64,000 nucleotides of DNA from Anisus vortex (GCA_949126835.1 OX421500.1:19195167-19259166), one strand, 5' to 3'. Counted from the stretch's first letter, positions 32,585 to 44,639 are shown. The notes: generated by a model from the letters alone, not told the origin. Made by a program: numbers and translations.

Positions 32585-32812
32585 GTCATGTATGTGGTCC
32601 TGCTCTCGGTGTAAAATGTAAAGTACCTTCGGACAAAATTGATCATAGGGCCGGTAAAGCAGCGTTCACCAGTTGTGTGGCCAGCACAATGCACAGCCGC
32701 CCTTACTTTAATCCAACTAAGTTCAACCCATCAGAGCTGGGTAGATTCAGGAACACCCTCCAGACCCAAGAACAAATCCTAACCTTCACCAGGATTTGAA
32801 CTCAGGACTTTT
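32585..32812 (-). mobile_element. tRNA-derived SINE, family B, inverted copy
   Basis: On the minus strand it reads GAGTTCAAATCCTGG (B box), the TCTACCCAGCTCTGATGGG core and GTGCTGGCCACAC, ending in CCGAAGGTACTTTAC. Same order and spacing as 20305-20540. Confidence 0.78.
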
Positions 32813-33840
32813 GGCTACGCAATTTTTTTTTTAGGCGGACTAGACTTTTTTTTGTGATTTATTATCTTTAAAAAACTGAAAAGGAAATATATTGTAAGAA
32901 TTAATAGATCAAAAAATTACCCAGCTAAAGCCAGTAAAGGCTTAAATAAATCAATATTAATGTGAATCGTTTGCCTGGTGTGTTGCTAGTAGTTTGTTTA
33001 TATTTGTTACAATTTTGGTTGCAAAAGCCTTAGGTATCCACGCTTCACTATTTCCAGCTTGTTTTTCTTTTTTTTTTAAACCAAATTATGGTAATAGTTA
33101 AAAGCATAATTTTCAGATTTCCACATGAGAGGGTGATAGGAATGCAATACAAAATTGTTGCTAAAACTCACTGACCAAGAGAAGCTGATTGATTTTGATC
33201 CCAAAGAATTGCATTTGCTTTTCCAAAACTCGAGCACCGAATCCATGTCTCATACATTCATACATTATGTTAAACAGTCATTATTGCTAACCAACGCACC
33301 TCTATGTGTGTAGTAGTTATCGCTTTAGTCCTCGTCAATGAACAATGAAAAATATATATTTTGCCACATAGTACATACGAACAATAAAGGCATAGACCAG
33401 TCAATGACAAGAAAATTATAAAATTGGCATACAACCAAAAAAGTATATAGAGACAAAAATAGTAATGCAGATATGAATAATAATAATAATACAAAAAATA
33501 ATAACTTAATTTAAGGTATCAATGCAAAACTGTTGTAGTATAGTGCCCGCCTTAAAACAAGTTAGTTTGGCAGCACGAAGTTGACAGGACCGTAAAAATA
33601 AAAAGGCGCATTGTACAGGTGAGCCCATTTGATTCCACACAAAGACGAGACCTCAAACGCTGTCGTCGTACATGATGCCCTACCTTTGTTTGTTTTTTCA
33701 AGCGTATTCAAAGTTATTCTGATTGGTCACCTTGTTTGGGTACCTGTCTTCTTGTTGTTATCTTGAAATAAAGGCTCAATTGGGTGTGTTGACCCTAGAG
33801 CAAAAGCAAATTAAATCTGTCTGTTTAGTCATTGCTAGTG
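32813..33840. other. Unassigned AT-rich stretch
   Basis: About 1 kb with no recognised gene. A minus-strand frame rich in Tyr (33270-33494) is low complexity. Confidence 0.4.
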
Positions 33841-34325
33841 AGGAGTTGCTGAACTCCCATCGGGCGCCTCCCCAGGTGGCGGATAGGGGAACACCCATCA
33901 GATATGGCGGGTACCGGGGAAATAAAATACCCGGGGCGGACCAAAATCAGCAACTGATGCCTTGCATTTAGTGGGGGGATCCACAAAGGCTAGGGAACCT
34001 CACTCGAACAAAGAGGCAGCTAGCCCGAGAGCTGTAAGGGGCAGCCCCCCAGAAGGTTGTGCGCAGGGCTAACAACCCAGTCACTCAACAACAATTGTTA
34101 CGAAAACTAAATCACTTCCAAACAAACGGACAGATCTTAATGGTTTACGACCCAAGCCTGAACACGGACATGATTTATGGATTGCGACATGGAATATACT
34201 AAGCCTCTATGCAAAATATAAACATCACGATAGCTGCCCTACAAGAAACGAGGTGGAAAAACTCTGATACTCTAAAAACAAATGATTACACAATTTTTTA
34301 CAGTGGTAAGGAGAAAAACGCCTAA
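33841..34325 (+). pseudogene. 5' fragment of a non-LTR retrotransposon (LINE) with endonuclease start
   Basis: A GC-rich leader (33850-34080), unlike its surroundings, is followed by a frame reading LRPKPEHGHDLWIATWNI, then after a frameshift INITIAALQETRWKN and NDYTIFYSG. This is the start of the AP-like endonuclease of LINE elements, with the catalytic Glu in QETRW. The frame then stops and the similarity ends near 34325, where AT-rich sequence resumes. The endonuclease would nick the target site for reverse transcription. Only about one quarter of the domain remains and no RT is nearby. Confidence 0.7.
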
Positions 34326-34977
34326 ATAGACGCCGAAATTTCCCACTTTCAAATGTGTTACTAAAAATAGATTAAAATTATCGTCAATTTAAATCAAATT
34401 TGCAAAGTTAACACAAATCTATTCATTATAACTGTGCATATGTTCATTCTAAATAATATTTAAATATGAAGAAGTTTTCAAATATTAGTTGGAGGACGAT
34501 TTGATCAATAAAAATATATTAAAGAGTTAATCACTATATATCCTTTGTTAATTTTTGGGAATTAATTTCTTTAATTATAACGAACCGATTTAGCTTAAAA
34601 TTGGATATGTTTAAGATTTAATGATGCTTAAACCGAATAAATAAGTGCCAAGTTCTTGGAGGGCTTAATTAAAAATGTGAAAATAAAAAACAAATGTGCA
34701 GACTTACCAATATGTCCACTAGAAAACAGGAACAATGATCGGCACACAAATAGCACGTGTTGGAAACGTAAGTCTTCCTGGATGTAAATGTAGCTTAAAG
34801 GGTAGCTGAAGTTATGTATAGCGTGCAAAAACTTGCAACTAACTGACCATGCTTTGAGCAGGGTTTTAAATAGGTCGCCATTTTCGACCGTTTCCGGGAT
34901 AGCAAAAAAAGATCACCGGAAGTCGACTTATCGAAGTACCTACTTTAGTGTAGCTGGTTCTAGAAAGGTAGGGTTCT
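34326..34977. other. Unassigned AT-rich stretch
   Basis: No gene or repeat recognised. Confidence 0.4.
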
Positions 34978-35202
34978 AAAAAATTCCAACTGAAATTTTT
35001 TTCGCGTGGAGCCATTGATAAGTGTCTTAGGAAGAGCGGCAGACTATTGGAAATAAAAAAAAATTTTCATCGCAAAAATTCATTTCCGTTGTGTTTACAA
35101 AAGGCTTGTGACGCCACACAGCCTTGAAACACGATATTCTGCAGCGATTCCTAAGACACTCATCAAAAGCTCCTCGGGCGAAATTTTTCAGTGGGAATTT
35201 CT
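34978..35202. mobile_element. Foldback element, about 225 bp
   Basis: The left arm (AATTCCAACTGAAATTTTTT ... GTGTCTTAGGAA) and the inverse of the right arm agree at roughly four of five positions over more than 50 bases, and weaker similarity continues inward (GCGGCAGA against GCTGCAGA). It is probably an old MITE. No target duplication is obvious. Confidence 0.65.
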
Positions 35203-35437
35203 TGGACCCGATACTGAAAAGGGGCCAAATAGCACGAAATGAATAAAAATATATAATTATTCTTACCATATTTCATATGAAATAACATAAAAAGACACAA
35301 AATCCTATTGTTCTTTCTTCCTACTTGTTGAGACCACCTCGTCTATTGAGCATGGGTGCCATGTGCTTTTCTAGAATACTACTTCCTGTCCCAAGATATG
35401 GCCAGGTTGGCTATGTATAGCTATCCCTATGCTGTAA

Positions 35438-35583
35438 CCTAACCGATACTAATGATTAACAAATACTTAGAAAGCTTAGAAACTAACCGATACTAATGAT
35501 TAACAAATACTTAGAAAGCTTAGAAACTAACCGATAATAATGATTAACAAATACTTAGAAAGCTTAAAAACTAACCGATAATG
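35438..35583. repeat. 44-bp tandem repeat, about 3.3 copies
   Basis: The unit CTAACCGATACTAATGATTA plus 24 further bases ending CTTAGAAA repeats with single-base changes. Confidence 0.88.
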
Positions 35584-35849
35584 GCTAAAAAATCTGGTCC
35601 GAGAAGCGTGCAGTACATGTAGTGTGAAAAAAATAAACAAACCAAAGGGACGTAACACAATATAACACAAAGTGCTCAAGGGAAGTAAAATTATTTCATA
35701 AAAAATGCAAAATTAACAAATATTCAACATGAAATAAAAAATCACAGAAAAGGAACCGCTCAATGAAACCTCGATTTTCGTATTCAGGACAAAAAGATCT
35801 TTAAAATGATATATGAAACTTAAAAAAAAAAAATAGAACCAATTACACC

Positions 35850-37265
35850 AAAGTATAGCCCCCATTTTACCCCATAGTATACCCATTTTACCCCATGGTC
35901 CGGGGTAAAATGGGTATAGCCTACTATGGGGTAAAATGGGTATAAAGTTCTGATGATAATAAATAAACAAAGATGAATTTGTTTTTGTTTTCTTTATTTA
36001 AACTGAAACAAAAGGACACTTTGATTAAAATTTGCTAGGGTAAACACAACTGGCTAAAAGAATTTATATTGTTCATGACTATTGCATATGATGGCTGTGG
36101 CAATTTCTTCAAGATATTTGTAGCAGAAATTTCGTCAATGTCATCTTTTTGAGGAAAAACATAATATGGTCCTACTCTTGACTTGGTAAAAAACTTGTAC
36201 AGTATACAGGTCTTTATCTGGCGTTTCAATCACTATTCCATAGAACTCATGGATTGCCTAACCAGTACCCAGTCTCCAACAATAACGTTTATGTTGACTT
36301 TTTCTTTAGGGATTTTATCAGTCATTATAATTTATCCCTATTGGGTTTGAGCAGAACAAGCATTTTCAACAACTGTAACTTTGTTTTCCTTTGCCATTCA
36401 TGAAATAGCCTGGCTGCAACATCCTCTGATGTTAAGAGTATTAAGACTTCTCCCACCTTTGTCTACACTCGTTTTCTTTTTCTTTCAGCATTGCTGATTG
36501 CATCCAAGTTTGTTGGTGAACACTTTGGGCAAATTGTTTCTAAAATTGCTCTCTGCAATAGGCCTACTTTAAATGGTGAAACATACGATGTGTCAACTTG
36601 CAAATAGGCTTTTCTTTTCCTTTCAAACTTTAAAAATTGAGCTTTTTTTTCAATGAGAAGTATTGCATTTTCCAAGTCCTCCTTTGTATATTTGGTTGTG
36701 TTTTGCGGATATACTTTCTTGGCATTTTAAATCAGATTAACTGTAGATCTGAAAAAAAAACATTAATACAAAATAAACTGGTGTCCCTACAGCTATGAAT
36801 TCATGTAATATAATATATGCTTCTAGACATCATTGTGACATTAGCCTCTTTGTTAATTGAGTAATTCTTACTATATATTTAATATACTCATTTTACCCCA
36901 TTTTAATTTATCAACTCAAATTTCAAATTGTGTAGTTTTTCACATTTCTGTTATTATTAGTTATATAGAAGAACTTCTCCTGGTTATAAATATGTAACTT
37001 ATGACTGTGTAGGTTAAATATATATTATTTTACAAGAAAGTTTTACCTTTTGGTGAAAGCATGTGAAATGCAAAATAAAAATAGCACTTCTTGTAGGGAC
37101 GTAGTGAAGTAATCAAAGGTCCTAATTGTAATTATCCATACAAAATATATTTCTCTATAATAAAAACAATCAACTTATTTCATTAAGTTAACAGTGCTTT
37201 AAAAAAAATTATTTTAACAGATATACCCATTTTACCCCGGCTACCCATTTTTACCCCGGTTGACC
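35850..37265 (-). mobile_element. pogo/Tigger-like deletion derivative
   Basis: Copies of CCCATTTTACCCC and its inverse cluster at the left (35869-35943) and right (37219-37258), with one more at 36890. Between them, minus-strand coding pieces of a Tigger-like transposase survive (36035-36760) without the catalytic core. The exact ends were not fixed: the left cluster is itself palindromic, which suggests a rearranged or doubled terminus. Confidence 0.68.
36035..36760 (-). pseudogene. Tigger-like transposase, N- and C-terminal remnants joined
   Basis: Reading 5' to 3' on the minus strand: KKYTQNTTKYTKEDLENAIL, which matches the psq-type helix-turn-helix start of pogo-like transposases; later ISNAERKRKRV; then, across frameshifts, LTSEDVAARLFHEW; then VGDWVLVR and FTKSRVGPYYVFPQKDD, the terminal module also seen at 22880-23418. 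The DDE core between is missing. So this is a deletion copy in which the DNA-binding end and the tail were kept. Several stops interrupt it. Confidence 0.6.
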
Positions 37266-37872
37266 ATACTGATTTAACCAACTTTGTTTGTGTTTTTTGT
37301 TTATAATTTTAGTTTTTTTAATGTTAGTTTGTTGTATTGAAAATTGTGTTACAATTCAAACTTAAAATGAATATTGAAGATATTCTTATTGTTTGGTCAA
37401 ACCTCTTTATTACCTTTCTAAAACATGTTTCCTCCCTACCTGCCAAATTTCATCACAACCATCATGGTCGCACATATTCAAATTCACGTCCCAAAATTGT
37501 AATCGACTGTCCGTATCTTAGCTCATTGACGTCATATTGGCATATTTGGGTCACTTAGGGGGGGGGGGGGCACATGAATTTTTTCTTAAAACGGATTGGT
37601 TGAACTTTCCAAGTGCACTGCAGTATATATCTTTATAATTTTAATTATTACTAGTAAGTGAGCTTCAGTTTTTCCTCTTTGTTACTAAAATTTCTTCACG
37701 AAACAATTCATAACTTTTTTATTTATGATCTGATTTTAATGAATGATATACCGTTGGAATCCTCTCTTTGAGCCCTTTCCAATGATATATAGCATGATAT
37801 ATTTAATTCATTTTGAAATTTTCATCCCACATACCTACTAATTGAGTATTACTATTACCTGTCTAGACTAGT
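37266..37872. other. Unassigned stretch with a G run
   Basis: No gene recognised. A run of G at about 37558-37570 is notable. Confidence 0.4.
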
Positions 37873-37990
37873 AGGCTATCTAGCCTATAGTCTATAGCCA
37901 GAGTATAGGCTACTTGGATTATTAAAATTTGTGGCTATTTAGCCTATAGTCTATAGCCAGATTATAGGCTACTTGGATTATTAAAATTTA
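37873..37990. repeat. 59-bp tandem duplication
   Basis: GGCTAT(C/T)TAGCCTATAGTC ... GGATTATTAAAATTT occurs twice in a row. The unit contains CTATAGCC and inverse GGCTAT motifs that could fold. Confidence 0.85.
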
Positions 37991-38819
37991 ATAAAATGGG
38001 AAGCGTTATCCGCATGTTATAACACTGAAAGTTATCTTCACTGTAAACCGTGTGGATAATGCCTAGCGTTATTCTTACTGTAGGGATGTGACAATCTACG
38101 TTTTTGATGCTTCCGATTAGTGTGTTAAAAACTGTGACCTGGTTTTAGACAAGGCGTTGTGGGTACGTTATTTTAATTAATGTTAAAACACATTTTTTAA
38201 ATATTTACATTTAATGTTAAGTGAGATGATGTATTTCACATATTTCACAAGACTTCGGCTAATTTTTTTTTCAACTGTACAACTTTATCGATTTAAAAAC
38301 AAAGCAGAAAACACTATTTCATAGTGAAAAAAAAATAAAACTCCTGTAAGTAAATTAACATCACGAAATAACAAAAACGAATTAGATAAAATATGTTAGT
38401 TTTTATGTAAAAAATTTGATGACATTCTGTAGGGCTCCTCTTATGTTAGGTTCCCTGTGTTTGATCCGGTCTATTTTATTAAGAAGCCCAGTAATGATCA
38501 ATAATGGCTGCCAAATATCTCGGCATCTAATGTCACATGCTTATTTACTCAATTCTGATTAGTTAATAACAACTGTTTACTTTAGCAACCCTATAAGGCT
38601 ATATAGCCTATATTTCTACTTGTCATAAATTTTATATAAATATTTATAATTTAATTAAGCTATAGGCCTATTCCTTTATTTAATACTTCTTTGCAATTAA
38701 ACTGAATAAAAAGGCCTAAATATTTTTTTATAAAGTCCATATTTATTCAACTTGTATGTTGCATCTAGGAGAAGCAGCTCTGGGTACGATGCAAACACTT
38801 GTCACATAACATTTAATTG
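37991..38819. other. Unassigned AT-rich stretch
   Basis: No gene or repeat recognised. Confidence 0.4.
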
Positions 38820-39110
38820 AAAATAGATGGCCGGAAGCTGATTGTCGTCACTGATTATGACCTCAGTCCTTCTCTTTGGCCATTTCCTGCAACAATCCCT
38901 TCAGGTCATTATTATCATGTTTTTTAGGACTTGGTCAGCATTCTGTATGTCCTTAAGTGTAAGAACTTTCCTGTCTTACACATCATGTGTTGCTGGATCT
39001 CTTTTTGTTGGCTTTTACTGCCATCATCTGGGCGACATCATCCTTTTCTTCCTGGTCTAAGCGCCGTTGGTGTGGAAGGTGCATGAATAATTCCTGCACC
39101 AAACATTTAT
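38820..39110 (-). pseudogene. ZSWIM-like MULE transposase fragment
   Basis: The minus strand, over three frames, reads LVQELFMHLPHQRRLDQEEK, then MMAVKANKKR, then QQHMMCKTGKFLTLKDIQNA, then EVIISDDNQLPAIYF. This is the order in ZSWIM1/3-like proteins derived from Mutator-like transposases: the segment after the zinc cluster, the ANKKxxQQ helix and the TLKDI motif. The DDE core is absent. At least two frameshifts occur. Related pieces lie at 46816-47067 and 52340-52640. Confidence 0.6.
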
Positions 39111-39639
39111 TATGGTTTTGTGGAGATACTCATGAGCATATTTCCACTGACAATAAACACCACTAATTTTCTATATTATTGTTCTAAAATAACTATTGGC
39201 CTACTAATGTATTGATAAATACCTTTATGACACAATGCGATTGATACTGACAAGTACAAGTTTCTGCCCATCCTCACTTAGCCGAAACTTAATGAGTTGC
39301 AATCCGAAACTTAATGAGTTGCAATCCGTCCTAAAAGTACTGATAAAGACAAAGTTCTACTGTATGTAGGTATTGATATGTTCTTTGGCCTAACATTTTA
39401 GCATGCGTGCCTGTACTATACTATAAATCTTACAACTTAAGTTGGCCCTAAAGCCTACATTAAAATGTGTGAGGGTTCCTATTGTGACTATGATTACATA
39501 AATGTGATTTTACCAGATGATGTGTCACTTACTTAGACATAACAACTGAAATAACACTCTAATTTTGAACAGGTGCTCCTTCTATAAAGAAGATTAATGA
39601 TAATGTGTCCTGCTAGTATTACTAGTAGGCTACCCTAGG
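39111..39639. other. Unassigned stretch with a 27-bp direct duplication
   Basis: CCGAAACTTAATGAGTTGCAAT occurs twice in a row at about 39280-39330. Nothing else recognised. Confidence 0.45.
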
Positions 39640-40815
39640 CTATACATCTTTTGTCTTTGTAGAATAAAATTGTAAGCGTTCTAATAATTTCTTAATTAAA
39701 TTTGTACCATATAAATTCAATAATAATAAATAGATAAAAACTATACCTTTGGTTAGCTCGATTGACAGCATAAGTATTGTATTTAGGGATCTTGTGTTGA
39801 GGCAGTCAAAAAAACGATCACAGAGCAGAATAAATCTAGCAGTTTCCTTTGATTCCTTTCCACCATAGGTTTCCATTATAGATCCAAAGGAATGACTTAA
39901 AACTTGAGCAGCAACTTTCCTGTTCATAAGGGAAAAGGGAGTAAGCTGTATATGATCAGCTGTTAATTTTGTTCTCCTAAGTACACTATCAATGTCTGAT
40001 CTATATTATAGTCTACAATATGTTGCCATAGTAAATGGTTGCCTTGGTTCCATAGCAATTGAGATTTGCCGGGGGAAGATTTAAACAAATTATTTCTGAT
40101 TGTTTTTATTAAATGAGAAGGATCAGAAATAAAATAAATGAAACGATTTGGGGAATCAGTGGCAAAATTATTGAGGGCTTTGTAACATATTTCCCCCTGG
40201 CTACCATGCATTTGATGGAGCCTTTGATTTTGAATCGACTTATCACTGGTAGAAACTATTACTTTTAAATTGATCAAACTTTCTAGGTAGCCTACAGCTT
40301 GCCAAAAAAGTGAAAATAGTTCCTCTGGTGCAGAGGTTTTGGTCCCCCTGGCTACCATGCATTTGATATAAAGTCTTTAATTTTGAATAGACTTATCACT
40401 GGTAGAAACTATTACTTTTAAATTTATAAAACTTTCTAGGTAGCCTACAGCTTGCCAAAAAAGTGAAAATAGTTCCTCTGGTGCAGAGGTTTTGGTCCCA
40501 AAAAAGCCTAAACTAGCTTTCAAATTTGTACTAATACCTACAACATAAAACACCAACACATGTGTTGCCAAATTGTGAGAAAAATCATCAAAACCCCACT
40601 TATCTGAATTAATAAAGCCTACCAGCTCACCACTACGCCTATCAAAAACTAAATCTGACTTTGTCGCCATTTCATCTAGGAGTAATGCTACAAATCTTTC
40701 ATTTTCTTTATAGTCTTCTGTTAATTTTTTTTATTCCTTTAAGGACTTCTGGATTGAATCCAGTCCTGGCTGAAAATGTGCACTCCCTCCTCTTGTAGTG
40801 CAAGGTCCTTGATGT
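39640..40815 (-). pseudogene. P-element-type (THAP9-like) transposase fragment
   Basis: Minus-strand order: GGSAHFQPGLDSIQKSLKE, a stop, ENERFVALLLDEMATKSDLV, DRRSGELVGFIN, THVLVFYVVGI, EELFSLFWQAVGYLE, FIYFISDPSHLIKTIRNN, LWNQGNHLLWQHI, then LMNRKVAAQVLSHSF and CDRFFDCLNTRSL. This is the RNase-H-like catalytic half of P-element transposases: the first Asp lies in LLDEM, and SDPSHLIKTIRN is the region of the second Asp. The N-terminal THAP finger and the C terminus are missing. A 151-bp internal tandem duplication (40192-40499) breaks the frame. Not functional. Confidence 0.78.
40192..40499. repeat. 151-bp tandem duplication inside the P-type transposase
   Basis: The segment starting TCCCCCTGGCTACCATGC occurs at 40192 and again at 40343. 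The coding segment EELFSLFWQAVGYLES...VIVSTSDKSIQN is therefore present twice. Differences are confined to a few bases near the start of each unit. Confidence 0.9.
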
Positions 40816-41563
40816 CCTTTACAGCAACAGATTTTATGGATAGGAGGTTATTTTCAGAGAACCGTCCATCACATTGAAAAAGCTTGACATCCTGTTTTGA
40901 AAGTTCTGTAAAATTAAAATATAAAACTTAAAACAGGCATGTATTAAAAAAATAATCAGCATTCATATCTAAGGCTTTTCCTCTCATTAGACCCATTAAT
41001 CTACCTGCCCATTGGCTATCTGGCAGATATCATTTCAAAACTGGATAAATAAGTATCCATATTATCAACTCCTCCTGAAAAGAATGGTAGCTTAAATGAA
41101 CCGGTTTGTGGTGTATTACCCCTGGTCTCTCCCCTCTCCCTCTTGGCATCACATTCCGCCTCATCCTGTTTAATTCTAGTTCAGCTATTGCCTGCTTTGA
41201 ATCCCTATCATATTGTCTTTCTTCTCTTTCAATACTTTCTTTTTCCTTTCTTTCTTCTCTTAATATAACTTTTGTATTTATTATATATTATGTATTAGTA
41301 TTTATTATAAAACAATACCAATGGTGGAGAGTAGTGCATTGAAGGAGAGGGATTTAGATAGAAAGAAAGACCAGTCAAAATATCTCAAAATAATTTTTTT
41401 GTTTCATAACTTTTTTATTTATTAAATTATTATTATTGTAGTGCCTCTGGAGCAATTTTATTTTAACCTAAAAAGGTATGAAAAAAAAAAGCCTAAACAC
41501 TTCAATTAACATTTGGTCATGTAAAAAAATATATTCACAAACAGTAAGTAGTGATAATAGCGG
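40816..41563. other. Unassigned AT-rich stretch
   Basis: No gene recognised between the P-type and Mutator-like fragments. Confidence 0.4.
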
Positions 41564-42900
41564 TCATACTATTGAGTAAAATATATTTACCTGTGATAGA
41601 CTTCCAGCCTTACGCCCACCGAGTGTATTGCCAGACTTTGATTCGGTGGACACTAGGTTTCTCAGTGCAGTGCCGAGCCTCTTTGAAACCTGGTTCGTAC
41701 ATTCCTCTTTTTTTATTGGCACATTATAGGGTGCCAGTGTCTGTAGCTCTTTGTACGTCTTGCAGTCCCCATCGCTCACAAATGTTGTATATATCAGGCC
41801 AGAGTTCTTGGACGGTTGTCAATGGTTTTGGCAGCCTCAACCTCCATAAGGCCAGCAGAGCCAGAGTGGTTTATGGTGCACTCACTTTCGTGGCCCTTGT
41901 ACCATTCTTTGTACGCCACTTTTCCTTTCTTGGATTCCACTTTCCCAGTAGTTGAACATTGCTGAAGAAAATTGTTAAATTTTAGTAACAGAACATATTT
42001 TGGAAACATTGTACATACCGGTAATTATAAGAAAAAATTGGTCAATGATTTTTATTTAAAAAAACGTATTAAAAGAGTGTTAACAAAAAACTATTCTTAC
42101 CTGACAATGAGTAGACATACATGAAAATCCACAGCTAAGCCACTGGTGGTCTCAATGATGTTTGGATGTGTGTCCCCTTTTGTGCCATGAGCCATCGAAG
42201 CTTACAGTGATGTCAACTACATCATCCTTATTGCGCGCTTCATAAATTTGGCGAACCTTTTCAATAACGCCAGCCTTTATATGGTCGCTGAATGTCTCGG
42301 TTTTCTTTTGAATAATTTTCAGTTGGGCATTGTAGGTTTTGTTGGTCGTAGAGTCCATATCCATAGCTTCGCAAAATGAATCCATGCCAGCATAGCCCAA
42401 ACCAACGTTGAGAAAAGCTGCCACCAAGCGCCTGTTAATTTCATAATGCTTGGCTTCAGCAAGGGTCTTAGACGTTGAAGCAGTTGAATGAACCGTGTAA
42501 CAATTCATATACGATATATACTCATTATTAGCACAGAGCCTGTTCTTTTTTCAAAACTCAATGTGAGTTTTTGTGAGCACATCTCACACCCTATTTTGCT
42601 GACCAAGGTAGACAGGCTGTTGAGGTCCATGAGTGCAACAGATGACAACATATTACCGATACTTTCTGGTTTTTCTTGAGTCGCAGCCCCAAAACAGCTA
42701 AGCTTTCTTTTAGAGGCAGATTCTCTTATAGGTATCAGATACTCTGCAGCACCACTAAATCTCGCTTTTTGTGGTGATGATACCTCTTCCGTCAGGGTTT
42801 TCTTGGCTAATTTAGCTGCTCTCGCCTTTGCCAATGCTGCTTTTTTAGAGGGAACGTTATTTTTGGAGTGTAGAATTGCAGTCTGTTTTCTCTGTGCCAT
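41564..42900 (-). pseudogene. Mutator-like transposase (PF20700-type), N-terminal to mid part
   Basis: Three minus-strand segments run in order. 42900-42505 is a basic N terminus (KKAALAKARAAKLAKK) followed by a Cys-containing stretch (SKIGCEMCSQKL). 42508-42152 has EINRRLVAAFLNVGLGYAGM and ends in VDITVSFDGSWHKRGHTS, the first catalytic Asp. 42009-41564 has HSGSAGLMEVEAAKTI, SDGDCKTYKEL (second Asp) and KKEECTNQVSKRLGTALRNL with GNTLGGRKAG. This matches the family databases label 'Mutator-like transposase domain'. The C-terminal part is missing. Segment breaks may be small introns or damage. Related copies lie at 47600-48600 and 56410-56940. Confidence 0.75.
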
Positions 42901-43104
42901 TTTACTGAAATTAATAAAACAATATATTTAGTAACCAATAATATAAAAAACATAAGATCTTGAAAGACTGGCCAAACTGAAATCCAGTGTGAAAATTAAT
43001 AACTTTTTATATTTACCTTAAAAATGCTTCAGTGATTACTGAACACAAATTAACAGTTAGAAGTTGATAAAATTCGCTTGAGTATGCTCGAATCGCGTGG
43101 ATGA

Positions 43105-44487
43105 ACACAGAATCAATAAGACAATTTGCAGCTCCTTGAAACTCACTAAAGTTTGGTATATACTTCCCATAGTAAGAAATTAAGCCCACTAGAGATATAA
43201 CTTGTTTTTTTGTTTGAGGAACTGAGAGATTTAAAATTTTGTCTACTTTATCTTGTGTTCAGGCGCGATTGCGCCCTTCCCAACTAGGTGTCCTAAAAAG
43301 CTAATTTCCTCATAGCACAATTCTATTTTAGATGGTTTAACTGAAATAACTGTCAAGCCGGGTTCCTTAAGGCGAGAAAAGACCTGTTCCAGAGACTCGG
43401 AAGTATTGCTGAATATGCAGATATCGTCAAAGAAAGACACTTTCAAAACTAGGCCCATAAGTCTGGCAAAAGTTGCTGGGGCCATTGATAGCCCAAATGG
43501 CATATATCTAAACTGGAATAAACCCCAGGGAGTTGAAAAGGCAGTGAACTTTTTGCTTTAACTATCTAATTTGATTTGATAGTAGCCCTTTGTTAAGTCT
43601 AACTTAGAGAAATATTTTGCCGCGTTGAGCTTGGCAAATAGTTCCTCCTGGTCTGGAATGTGTTCCGCATCATGCACGGTGACAGCATAAAGTTTGCGGA
43701 AATCAATGCAAAACCTAGTTGTGCCATCCCGTTTCTTTACCAGTATGACTGGGGAACTGTAATTCGAATCAGATTGTTCGATGATTTTCAATTTAACTAA
43801 TTCATCTATTTCTCTTTTCATCTCTTCTCTGCAAGCATATGGGATGTTATAGGGTTTTACACTGATTGGACGTCTGTTCTGTAACTTAATACAATGTTCT
43901 GTCTTGTCTGTTTTACCCGGCTTGTTGCTTATGACTACACTATGTGTTGATATAACCTTAGCTATGGTCTGCCTTTGTGTGTTAGTGAGTGTGTCATTTA
44001 TTTTAATGTCAGTAAGGTCCACGTCTTTGGAGATCTCTGGTGTCTTCACTCTAGTTAATGGAATCCCTTGTTCTAGATCCAGGTCCCCTGCTATGTTGTC
44101 TTCCTCTTTTATCACTCCCGCTATCGCGGTTACAATGGGATGAGGGATTGTATTAGTTGTCTTCTGTCTTGGATGGTATAAATTAATTCTGTTTATGTGA
44201 AATACTTTTGGTTTCCCTTTTACTCTGACTTCAAAATCTAGTTCTGAAATTTTATCTATAACTTTGAAAGGGCCATCCCACTGTAGCTCTAAACTGTTTT
44301 GTCTTTGTGGTTTTAATACTAGTACCTGGTCACCTACTTTAATGTCCTTTTGTGACTGCCTTTTTGTCATAATTGAGTTTCGACCTATCCATACGTGTTG
44401 ACGTTTGTGCTGTTGCATAAGGACAGGCGGACTGCAGGTTTTTCTTTAGATCTAACAAATAGTCGTAAGCTAGTCTTGATTTCAGGC
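43105..44487 (-). pseudogene. Second Gmr1-like gypsy element: integrase tail followed by RT
   Basis: The minus strand reads the end of an integrase (SRLAYDYLLDLKKNL, then after a frameshift IKVGDQVLVLKPQRQ, LQWDGPFKVID and VFHINRINLYHPR) and then, about 60-100 residues later in the same frame, reverse transcriptase: NYSSPVILVKKRDG, TRFCIDFRKL, KLDLTKGYYQI, MPFGLSMAPATFARL, FFDDICIFSN, FLGHLVG. A last frameshift leads to LVGLISYYGKYIPNFS. Integrase directly before RT means it belongs to the Gmr1-like group, but it is clearly a different family from the one at 6479. The YxDD box reads FFDD. Stops and frameshifts make it dead. No LTR found. Confidence 0.85.
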
Positions 44488-44639
44488 CCCCACCACATCT
44501 AATTATGAAAAACAAAACATGCCTAGCCTAACCCTAACAGAACCTCATTTTCTTTAACTTTCTTTGCTAGCATCTTCACCCTAACTATATTCAACCTCAG
44601 GATCAGGGGTTCCATCATACAAATCACCTATATATTTAA

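Noticed and set aside
41551..41955. 134-codon plus-strand frame
   Set aside because: Opposite strand of the Mutator-like transposase, which has clear family motifs on the minus strand.
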